From Pseudogracilibacillus sp. (GTDB taxonomy: Bacteria; Bacillota; Bacilli; Bacillales; Amphibacillaceae), in contig JAPFDT010000048.1 in assembly GCA_026169815.1 (NCBI GenBank), forward strand, positions 1 through 64,000: a stretch of 64,000 nt of DNA. Reading direction: 5' to 3'. The notes beneath the pieces were generated by a model, which saw only the letters and a program-made list of their open reading frames with translations, made no database searches and was not told the DNA's origin. Both the position numbers and the translations under genes were made by a program. Position 1 is the first letter of the stretch, and each line of letters begins with the position of its first letter. Shown here piece by piece: positions 45,242-52,329 of this stretch.

Positions 45242-46078
45242 ATGACGCGTTATTATAAATTTATCATGATTATTATCAGTTTATTCGTTATTTTCACATT
45301 GTATCAAATGTACAATAAAACGGCTACTACTATGAAATATTTTCCAATCGACACACATCATTCTATCGTTGAATCTAACACGGAATTGGAATATGATACT
45401 AAACAAAAAAATATTAATTGGTATGTATCTTCAACTAGTAATCAACCAGTATATTTACGACAAGATGTATCTTTACTTTATGAAAATGGTGTTTTCAAAG
45501 GATTACTAAACAAATGGAGAACTGACGAGGTTACGATAGAACAACAAGAAAGTGTCCCTTATAATCAAGATGCACTATTACAAAGTGTATCATTTCATCA
45601 TGGTGAAATTCACAACGAAAATATAACGAGTATTCAAGCGATGACAGATGCCATGTTGTACATAATAGAAAAGGATAATCACCTTGATGCTTTTCAACAT
45701 CCACAAAGTCCTTTTGAAAAAGAAAGCGTTAAAAAATTAACGGATCAAACAGAAGAGAATTTACAACAACAGTTAAATCGTTTACTAACGTATTATGAGA
45801 TTGATGCAAGTGACTATATTGTCACTTCCCTTGTTGATATAACTAAACAGAAGGAAAATGTGTTATCATCCATTACGGAAGAAAATAATGCAAAAATACT
45901 AGGGCAATTTTGGGAAGGCCTTTATAGAGAGTATATTACTTTGTTAATGTCTTATGAGGATATCCCACGACATTACGTTCCTTTTGTTTTAATAGCAAAA
46001 GACGAGTCACATGTACTCGTCTTATACGAAATTGAACAAGAAAAATATAAACTAATTCAACAGATTTCAGCTAATTAA
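45242..46078 (+). CDS. Uncharacterised membrane-anchored protein
   Basis: Protein of 278 residues with one N-terminal transmembrane helix (about 7-25) and a probably external domain. The domain is rich in Gln, Asn and Ile with no Cys or recognised motif; a helical stretch LTDQTEENLQQQLNRLLTYY lies near 180. I do not recognise the family. AAGGA lies 8 nt before ATG 45242; an ATG at 45233 overlaps that site. The gene is divergent from the LTA-synthase gene and ends with a 4-nt overlap with the convergent rhomboid gene. Confidence 0.65.
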   Translation: MTRYYKFIMIIISLFVIFTLYQMYNKTATTMKYFPIDTHHSIVESNTELEYDTKQKNINWYVSSTSNQPVYLRQDVSLLYENGVFKGLLNKWRTDEVTIEQQESVPYNQDALLQSVSFHHGEIHNENITSIQAMTDAMLYIIEKDNHLDAFQHPQSPFEKESVKKLTDQTEENLQQQLNRLLTYYEIDASDYIVTSLVDITKQKENVLSSITEENNAKILGQFWEGLYREYITLLMSYEDIPRHYVPFVLIAKDESHVLVLYEIEQEKYKLIQQISAN

Positions 46079-47265
46079 CTGTGAATAATATAACCATAAC
46101 GAGCTAGAAATATTGTTAAGCTAATAAATAAGATGATTCCTATTATTTTATACAGGCGTTTTCTAGTTGGCTGCTCTGGTAAAGAAGTAATTCCTGCTGC
46201 GACAAATCCACCAATGAGGCCACCTAAATGAGCACCCATGTCGATTTGTGGTATTAAAAATCCGAAAGCTAAATTTATTAACAATATAAAAATAACACTT
46301 TTACCCATCGTTTGGTAAAATAGATTTTTATAAATAACACCAAAATACAATAATGCTCCGAACAAACCAAACAGTGCGCCTGATGCACCGGCAGAAACGT
46401 GTGTATTAAACGCAAAACTCGTTAAACTACCAATAATACCTGCAAGAAAATAAATAATAATGAAGCGACCAGAACCATAGATCTTCTCTACTGCTGTACC
46501 CAAATAATAGACAGCTAACATATTCATAAATAAATGCAATGCTCCGATATGGAGAAACATAGAAGAAACAATTCTCCACCACTCACCTGAGACAATTGCT
46601 GGATTATATTTTGCTCCATAATGAATTAATGTTTCAATATCCATACTACCGCCATTTAATTCAAGGATTAAAAAAATTAGTACATTAATAAAGAGTAGTG
46701 CATGTGTAAAACGTGGTTTACCATAATTAAACACACGTTTGATGGCGTCATTCTTTTCTTTTAAAATATACATTAACTGATGTTTGTATTCTTCAGAAGC
46801 TTTTTCTTGTATCATTTCAGAAGGATAATTCTCTTCCATTTCGATAGAAGAATCTACCTTATTTAATAAACGGCTCGCTTCATCATCACGATTTGTAGTA
46901 GCGAGATAAAATATATCCATTTTGACAGGTTTTTTATGTTTCATTAGTAAGGTTTGTTTTAATTCATTCCAATTATCAACAGGTTCATGTTCTGTTATAT
47001 ATACATTAACTATTTCAATATTTTTCCCGATAAAATGATTACCCATTTTCGTTACTCGTTGAAAGACAGATGCGACATCTCTTTTTAAATGGTTTTTCCA
47101 ATCAAATCCTCGGTGAATTAATCTGATGACTTTTGATTTTTGCCTTGATTGTTTCTCTAACCATACTTCATTAAATTTAGGGTTGATATGTAACATGTCA
47201 AAGTCGTCTTCTTTAATTAGTTTATATGCTAATTGATACATTAAATATTGTTCATTGATGTGCAT
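46075..47265 (-). CDS. gluP: Rhomboid intramembrane serine protease, GluP-like without TPR tail
   Basis: Protein of 396 residues. A cytoplasmic N-terminal domain (to about 175) is followed by the six-helix rhomboid core and one further helix. The catalytic Ser lies in SAGASGALFGLFG and the catalytic His in MGAHLGGLIGG; SSMFLHIGALHLFMNM is the third family motif. B. subtilis GluP (507 residues) has C-terminal tetratricopeptide repeats; here the chain ends right after the last helix. AAGGGGG precedes ATG 47265. yqgN ends 23 nt upstream, so they form an operon. Confidence 0.87.
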   Translation of the reverse strand: MHINEQYLMYQLAYKLIKEDDFDMLHINPKFNEVWLEKQSRQKSKVIRLIHRGFDWKNHLKRDVASVFQRVTKMGNHFIGKNIEIVNVYITEHEPVDNWNELKQTLLMKHKKPVKMDIFYLATTNRDDEASRLLNKVDSSIEMEENYPSEMIQEKASEEYKHQLMYILKEKNDAIKRVFNYGKPRFTHALLFINVLIFLILELNGGSMDIETLIHYGAKYNPAIVSGEWWRIVSSMFLHIGALHLFMNMLAVYYLGTAVEKIYGSGRFIIIYFLAGIIGSLTSFAFNTHVSAGASGALFGLFGALLYFGVIYKNLFYQTMGKSVIFILLINLAFGFLIPQIDMGAHLGGLIGGFVAAGITSLPEQPTRKRLYKIIGIILFISLTIFLARYGYIIHS

Positions 47266-47288
47266 AATGTCCCCCTTAATTAAACAAA

Positions 47289-47855
47289 TTATATCGTAGC
47301 TAAGCAAGAATTGTTTGTAATAATATAGTCTACAGGTATATCATAGTCGTCTCTAGGTAATTTCTCCACCAATTGGAACTCACTTGCTAATGAAACAGTA
47401 GTTGCACGATGATCTTGTTCAATTAAATACCGGTCATAAAAACCACCGCCAAAACCTAAACGATATCCATCTAGATCAAACATTAAACCTGGAACGATTA
47501 ATAAATCTATACACTTGTTCATCACTGTTTCCTGCGACGTTTCTTTTGGTTCTAATATATTCGCATATCCCTTTTCTAATTCACTTAAATGATTAATTTG
47601 ATAAAAAGAAAGTTTTTTAAGTTGTTGATTACTTTTTGGTAAGACGATTATTTTATTTTCTTGCCACGCTCGTTGAATAATCGTGTTTGTATCCCATTCA
47701 AGATCCGTAGAATGTGTGATTCCAATAACTTTTGCCTCTTGCCAGAAAGTTTGTTGAAATAATTGATGATGAATCGCTGTTTCAATCGCTCGTTTTTCAT
47801 CAAAGTTCAGTTTTTTTATTTGTTGTACTATTTCTTCTCGAAGTGAACGTTTCAT
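47289..47855 (-). CDS. yqgN: 5-formyltetrahydrofolate cyclo-ligase
   Basis: Cytoplasmic enzyme of 188 residues that turns 5-formyl-THF into methenyl-THF using ATP. The C-terminal signature VPGLMFDLDGYRLGFGGGFYDRYL is diagnostic, and SLREEIVQQ near the N-terminus is the usual region. AAAGGA lies 9 nt before ATG 47855; an ATG at 47873 precedes that site. It is paired with gluP, as in B. subtilis. Confidence 0.93.
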   Translation of the reverse strand: MKRSLREEIVQQIKKLNFDEKRAIETAIHHQLFQQTFWQEAKVIGITHSTDLEWDTNTIIQRAWQENKIIVLPKSNQQLKKLSFYQINHLSELEKGYANILEPKETSQETVMNKCIDLLIVPGLMFDLDGYRLGFGGGFYDRYLIEQDHRATTVSLASEFQLVEKLPRDDYDIPVDYIITNNSCLATI

Positions 47856-47960
47856 TACATCATTTCCTTTCATCTCTTTCTAGTTTAACACGGGAGTTTT
47901 AATTTGGAAAACAGTGTTTAAATATTGTTGGTAGATCATTATTTGCTTAAAAAATCCAAT

Positions 47961-47998
47961 AAAAAACTACAGATCATCTCATGATAGATAATCTGTAG
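47961..47998 (-). terminator. Terminator of the small lipoprotein gene
   Basis: On the minus strand CTACAGAT (47998-47991) pairs with ATCTGTAG (47974-47967), extended inward by ATCT/AGAT, and followed by six T. Confidence 0.82.
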
Positions 47999-48028
47999 CT
48001 AAAATTCATTTACTAAATAGTAACATTT

Positions 48029-48172
48029 TTATTGAACGCCTCTGTTTAAATCTTTTGGTTGCTCTTCTCTTTCTTCTTCATTTTTCGGAGGTGGCTCTCC
48101 ATTACATCCAAAGAGAAACGTCAGCGTCATGACAAGTGATAACATTCCTAGATAATACTTTTTACGTTTCAT
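48029..48172 (-). CDS. Small hypothetical lipoprotein
   Basis: A 47-residue predicted lipoprotein. A basic N-terminus (MKRKKYYLG), a hydrophobic core and the lipobox LFGC (Cys23) are followed by 24 residues rich in Pro, Glu and Arg. AAAGGGG lies 7-8 nt before ATG 48172; the longer frame upstream lacks a site. Only a tiny mature peptide would remain on the membrane. Function unknown. Confidence 0.7.
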   Translation of the reverse strand: MKRKKYYLGMLSLVMTLTFLFGCNGEPPPKNEEEREEQPKDLNRGVQ

Positions 48173-48233
48173 TGGTCTTCCCCTTTTATCAAAGTAATTA
48201 TCAATTAATGTAACCAATTCAAAATAATATATG

Positions 48234-48271
48234 TAAAAAAATGAACCTTATCAAATATGCGAGGTTCATTT
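48234..48271 (-). terminator. Terminator of ypsC
   Basis: AAATGAACCT pairs with AGGTTCATTT (48239-48248 and 48262-48271), followed on the minus strand by seven T. It lies about 118 nt after the ypsC stop; the stretch between (48272-48388) holds a GC-richer imperfect dyad GGGCTAA/TTAAGCCC. Confidence 0.82.
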
Positions 48272-48388
48272 AACTTTTTCTGCTTATTAATCTTTTTATT
48301 TTTGCATCTTCAACAAACAATCCTGTTTAGGGCTAAATCTGGAGCTAATTAAGCCCCTACCCGCTTTAAACTCTGTCACATTAGCAAG

Positions 48389-49519
48389 TTACACTTTCTT
48401 ACCAAAATATTGATAATACTGAGTTTCTATAAAGCCATTAAATAACTTTCTACGTTTTGTTGCCTTTTTTCCATAAGCTTTTTCAAACTCTTTAAATGAC
48501 GTTAAAATATATACGCTCCATGATGGATGATTGTTCATAATCGTACCTAATGAACGATATAGCTCTCTGACATAATCAGCATCTTTAATTCTTTCTCCAT
48601 AAGGTGGGTTACCAATGATGTAACCATTATCTTCACGTAATGTTAAGTCACTAACTTGCATTTGCTTCCACGAGATTAAATCGCTTAATCCCGCTTCTAG
48701 AGCATTATCTTGCGCTATTTCTATCATTTTATGGTCAATATCTGTTCCGACAATATTCAAAGGTTGATCGTAATTTGCTAATTGCTCTGCTTCATCTAGT
48801 GCTTCATCCCATAATTTTGCCGAAATAAACTGCCAATCTTCTGAAGAAAATTCTCGGTTAAATCCAGGTGCTATATTTTGTCCAATCATTGCCGCTTCAA
48901 TTAAAATCGTTCCAGACCCACAAAATGGATCAATTAACGGTTCATCCGGTCGCCAGTTCGTTAACGATACTAATGCTGCAGCTAATGTTTCTCTTAACGG
49001 AGCCTCACCTTGTCCTATACGATAACCTCGTTTATGTAAGCCTGCTCCTGTCGTATCAATAGTCAATGTCGCTACATCATTTAGTAAAGCTACTTCTACT
49101 TTATACATGCCTTCTTTTTCTGGCATTTTATGTGCGACACCGTGTTTTAATTTTAATCGATCAACAATTGCCTTTTTTACAATCGCCTGACAATCTGATA
49201 CACTGTATAATTTTGATTTATGTGATTTTCCAACAACCGGGAAAATACCTTCTTCTGGGATGAATTTTTCCCATGGTAAGGCTTTCGTTGCTTCGTATAA
49301 TTCATCAAACGTATGAACGGTCGGTTCACCTACCACTAGTTTAACTCGGTCTGCTACACGTAACCATAAGTTACATCTAGGAATGGCAGATACTGGTGCC
49401 TCAAACATAATTCTTCCATTATCAACAACTGGATCATAACCTAAAGCGCGTACTTCATTAGCAACGATAGACTCTAACCCCATTGCACTTGTTGCTATTA
49501 ATGTTACATTATTTGTCAT
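48389..49519 (-). CDS. ypsC: THUMP-domain rRNA methyltransferase YpsC (RlmL N-terminal type)
   Basis: SAM-dependent RNA methyltransferase of 376 residues. A THUMP domain (about 45-155) is followed by a UPF0020-type catalytic domain with DPFCGSGTILIEAAMIG and the NPPY motif (YIIGNPPYGERI). It corresponds to the N-terminal half of E. coli RlmL, which makes m2G2445 in 23S rRNA. GTGAGGA lies before ATG 49519. It follows rnpB and gpsB on the same strand, the order known in B. subtilis. Confidence 0.92.
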   Translation of the reverse strand: MTNNVTLIATSAMGLESIVANEVRALGYDPVVDNGRIMFEAPVSAIPRCNLWLRVADRVKLVVGEPTVHTFDELYEATKALPWEKFIPEEGIFPVVGKSHKSKLYSVSDCQAIVKKAIVDRLKLKHGVAHKMPEKEGMYKVEVALLNDVATLTIDTTGAGLHKRGYRIGQGEAPLRETLAAALVSLTNWRPDEPLIDPFCGSGTILIEAAMIGQNIAPGFNREFSSEDWQFISAKLWDEALDEAEQLANYDQPLNIVGTDIDHKMIEIAQDNALEAGLSDLISWKQMQVSDLTLREDNGYIIGNPPYGERIKDADYVRELYRSLGTIMNNHPSWSVYILTSFKEFEKAYGKKATKRRKLFNGFIETQYYQYFGKKV

Positions 49520-49554
49520 AATTAATTCCTCACTCTTCAAAATAAGACATCAAA

Positions 49555-49596
49555 ATAAAAAACCTATTATCAGTGTATGCTGAAAGATAGGTTTTT
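49555..49596 (-). terminator. Terminator of rnpB
   Basis: On the minus strand AAAACCTAT (49595-49587) pairs with ATAGGTTTT (49567-49559), with a small inner TCAG/CTGA stem and a T-run behind. Confidence 0.8.
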
Positions 49597-49612
49597 ACAA
49601 ATTATATTAGAC

Positions 49613-50004
49613 CATTGAATACAATATAAGCCATGTTCTGTTCCATAGTACTACGAGCGGTGGTCAGCCTCGTACGAAGGTTGCAATCATTTATCTACAA
49701 GCAATGCTTGTCCCTCAGTTCGTTGAATTCCTACTAAGAGGATGCCCCTACCATTGTTTGGGTTGCTCACTCATGGGGTTTACCCGTTCCACTTCCGAAT
49801 GTTTCCATTCTTGTTTCGTCACTGTGGCACTTTCAAGGTTTTATTTCATATCCAAATGGACTTAGAAATAAATTCCTGCCGTTAACCTATTAAAAGATTC
49901 CCTTGACTTATGACTTCATCAAGCATGAACACTACAAACATCTCAGTTTGTGCGAGCATGGACTTTCCTCTACACTTACCGTGCAGCGATTACATTTGCA
50001 TTCT
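49613..50004 (-). ncRNA. rnpB: RNase P RNA, Bacillus type B
   Basis: Catalytic RNA that trims tRNA 5' ends. On the minus strand the conserved 5' core TAATCGCTGCACGG, GAGGAAAGTCCATGCTCGCAC, GACGGCAGGAA-like GTTAACGGCAGGAA, CTTGAAAGTGCCACAGTGACG, GTGGAACGGGTAAACCCC and GCAACCCAAACAATGG-type J elements occur in the right order, and the layout is the Bacillus B type. GAATGCAA near the 5' end pairs with TTGTATTC near the 3' end as helix P1. The -10 box TATAAT lies at 50015-50010. Ends are estimated within a few nucleotides. It sits between gpsB and ypsC as in B. subtilis. Confidence 0.95.
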
Positions 50005-50039
50005 TTATTATTATAGCATAATTTGCTTAAGAAATGGAT

Positions 50040-50354
50040 TTATTCGTCTTCACTCGCCATTTCATTTAATTTATGACCAAATACTTCCTTTTCAAGATTA
50101 GACAACCTTTTTAATACATCATAATTTGCTTGGGCAGGGACAACAGGTTGTTTTCTCGTTTTTGGTTGCTCTACACTTTTACGAAAACGTTCGTTCTCCT
50201 GCTTCAATCTTGTGATTTCTTGAGTAAAAGCTTCATAATCCTTAATAATAATGTCTAAAAATTCATCCACATCTTCTTCATTATACCCACGCATTGATTT
50301 TTTAAAATCTTTTTCTAATATATCTGTTTCCGTTAATTGAATTCGACTAATTGT
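50040..50354 (-). CDS. gpsB: Cell division regulator GpsB
   Basis: Cytosolic coiled-coil protein of 104 residues related to DivIVA. The N-terminal membrane-curvature and PBP-binding domain has TETDILEKDFKKSMRGYNEEDVDEFLD; a Gln-rich linker and a short C-terminal trimerisation helix follow. It shuttles PBP1 between septum and side wall; the PBP1 gene ponA lies 2 kb away. GAGGTGAT precedes ATG 50354, and earlier in-frame starts lack such a site. Confidence 0.95.
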   Translation of the reverse strand, partial: TISRIQLTETDILEKDFKKSMRGYNEEDVDEFLDIIIKDYEAFTQEITRLKQENERFRKSVEQPKTRKQPVVPAQANYDVLKRLSNLEKEVFGHKLNEMASEDE

Positions 50355-50518
50355 CATTTGTATCACCTCTATGTTTATATCATCTGTTTTTAACAACACA
50401 TTTATTTGTACTCTATGAACATACTTTTTTCTTTATGCATTATACTTTATTATTATAGCACTAAATAATAGTTTTTTGAACGTTGTATTATTTATGTATG
50501 TTTTTCATTACGTCATGA

Positions 50519-50899
50519 TTATAGCTTAAAACGAAATGGAAGTAGTTCTGCCAAGCTAGATTCATAGACATCTCCATGTAAATTGCCTAAATAAATGGTT
50601 GTTTTATCTGTAAAAAACTCTGACATCACTTGACGACAAGCACCACATGGACTAATTGGTTCTTCTGTATTACCTGTCACAGCTAGAGCTAAAAAATCCG
50701 TCTCACCTTCTGACACAGCTTTAAAAATGGCAGTTCTTTCGGCACAACATGTTAAAGAATAAGAAGCATTTTCTATGTTACTTCCTGTGAAAACTTTACC
50801 TGATACCATTTTAACCGCAGCTCCTACTTGAAAGTTAGAATATGGTACATAAGCATACTGTTGCGCATTTTTGGCCTGTTTGATTAATTCATCACGCAT
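50519..50899 (-). CDS. cdd: Cytidine deaminase
   Basis: Pyrimidine salvage enzyme of 126 residues that deaminates cytidine and deoxycytidine. The zinc site is given by CCAERTAIFKA (Cys and the proton-shuttling Glu) and SPCGACRQVM (two Cys). The short length fits the tetrameric form. AGGAGTG precedes ATG 50899. It lies 5 nt after the YppE-like gene on the same strand, so the two share a transcript; in B. subtilis cdd sits instead next to era. Confidence 0.95.
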   Translation of the reverse strand: MRDELIKQAKNAQQYAYVPYSNFQVGAAVKMVSGKVFTGSNIENASYSLTCCAERTAIFKAVSEGETDFLALAVTGNTEEPISPCGACRQVMSEFFTDKTTIYLGNLHGDVYESSLAELLPFRFKL

Positions 50900-50904
50900 T
50901 TACT

Positions 50905-51246
50905 TCACTCCTCGATACTTTGAAGAAAGACTAAAGAGCATGAGTTTTTAATATCCATATAGCGACGCTTTCGAACATCCTTATAATAACTATGCATAAT
51001 TAGTGCTTTCATGTTATCTACTGTAGCATCTATTTGTCCAGGATGAACAGTTATTTTTCTTTCAAATGCTAAATCAAGTGCAGCTGTTTTCCAGTTTTCT
51101 AACCAATTAAAATAATCCGTCGTTTCTCGTTTAACATGGAGAAAGAATGTTCGATCACGTTTTACTTCTTCTTCATTTCTGTAAATCGACTCTAATAATT
51201 CCAAAGCATGAATCAATTGTTCTGTTAGTTGTTTAAAGTCTTGCAT
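50905..51246 (-). CDS. yppE: YppE-like protein (DUF1798)
   Basis: A 113-residue, all-helical cytoplasmic protein of the DUF1798 family; FFLHVKRETTDYFNWLENWK and HPGQIDATVDNMKALIMHSYY are its conserved parts. Function unknown. It abuts the previous gene (stop 51247, start 51246) and is 5 nt before cdd. The position near recU and ponA is the same as in B. subtilis. Confidence 0.8.
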   Translation of the reverse strand: MQDFKQLTEQLIHALELLESIYRNEEEVKRDRTFFLHVKRETTDYFNWLENWKTAALDLAFERKITVHPGQIDATVDNMKALIMHSYYKDVRKRRYMDIKNSCSLVFLQSIEE

Positions 51247-51456
51247 TCACTTATCGTCTCCAATTATGAATTGATTTTTATATGTCCCTATAGTTAATTG
51301 TAAAGTATTTAACGTCTTTTTTCGAATCTTATATACTTCATTCACTCGTTTGTCGATTGCTAAATAAGATAATTGTTGTATCATTGTATATTGTTCCATA
51401 AGCTCAGAGATATTATCTTCAACGCGTTTTAAATTATCATTCGTAATATTATTCAT
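51247..51456 (-). CDS. Small helical protein at the YppD position
   Basis: A 69-residue, helical protein with no Cys, membrane segment or known motif (VEDNISELMEQYTMIQQLSY). It heads the likely operon with the YppE-like gene and cdd and directly abuts the former. The name YppD would fit its position only; I cannot confirm homology. GAGGTGC lies before ATG 51456. Confidence 0.6.
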   Translation of the reverse strand: MNNITNDNLKRVEDNISELMEQYTMIQQLSYLAIDKRVNEVYKIRKKTLNTLQLTIGTYKNQFIIGDDK

Positions 51457-51722
51457 TATTAAGCACCTCGTTTTTATTCGCTATGCTCCTACTTCAATAT
51501 ATATTGAACAACTCCTGCACCTTCGACAAAACATACATACTGTCGACATAAATATATGTTTAACTATTTGTGTCTAACATGTGAATTCTCATTGAATTTT
51601 AATGTTTAATTTAATATTCGACGTTTCTTAGTTTAAATTTATAGGTATAATGGATAAAGTGGAGCTATTATTGTGCATTTCCTCTTTTCATTATTATAAT
51701 AAAAGATGTAAGGAGGTTTGGC

Positions 51723-52313
51723 ATGCGTTATCCAAGTGGTATAAGAAGACAATCAATTAAACAACGCTCCGTTGCTAAAACGAATATTTCATATGGGAAC
51801 CGCGGGATGTCATTAGAAGAAGATATTGAACAAACAAACCAATATTATCTTGATATGAATCAAGCAATCATTCATAAAAAGCCAACACCAATCCAGATTG
51901 TAAAAGTTCATTATCCAAAAAGAAGTGCTGCTGTTATTACAGAAGGTTATTTCCAAGCAAAATCAACAACTGATTTTAATGGATTATACCGTTCTAAACA
52001 TATTGATTTTGAAGCAAAAGAAACAAAAAATAAAACGACATTCCCTTTAGCAAATATTCACGAACATCAGTTTAAGCACATGCAATCCATCGTTGCACAT
52101 GGAGGTATCTGTTTTTTCATCATACGTTTTACTGTTCTTGATGAAACGTACTATGTTCCAGCTGAAATTGTTTTATTATATTGGAACGAAATGAAAGATG
52201 GAGGCCGAAAGTCAATCCCATATAAAGTAATTGTAGATAAAGGATATGTTATACCTTTTAAGTATCAAGCAAGAGTAGACTATCTAAAAATAGTCGATCA
52301 ACTCTATTTTTAG
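51723..52313 (+). CDS. recU: Holliday junction resolvase RecU
   Basis: Structure-specific endonuclease of 196 residues that resolves recombination junctions. The N-terminal stalk region and the active-site pattern TDFNGLYRSKHIDFEAKET (metal-binding Asp and Glu-x-Lys) are clear. A -10 box TATAAT lies at 51646-51651. AAGGAGG precedes the ATG. ponA starts 17 nt after its stop. The 266-bp gap 51457-51722 between yppD-like and recU holds only such divergent promoter signals. Confidence 0.95.
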   Translation: MRYPSGIRRQSIKQRSVAKTNISYGNRGMSLEEDIEQTNQYYLDMNQAIIHKKPTPIQIVKVHYPKRSAAVITEGYFQAKSTTDFNGLYRSKHIDFEAKETKNKTTFPLANIHEHQFKHMQSIVAHGGICFFIIRFTVLDETYYVPAEIVLLYWNEMKDGGRKSIPYKVIVDKGYVIPFKYQARVDYLKIVDQLYF

Positions 52314-52329
52314 ATTGGAGGAAACAGTG

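Noticed and set aside
49622-50000. Plus-strand frames within 49.6-50.0 kb.
   Set aside because: The region is RNase P RNA on the minus strand; the frames have no start signal.
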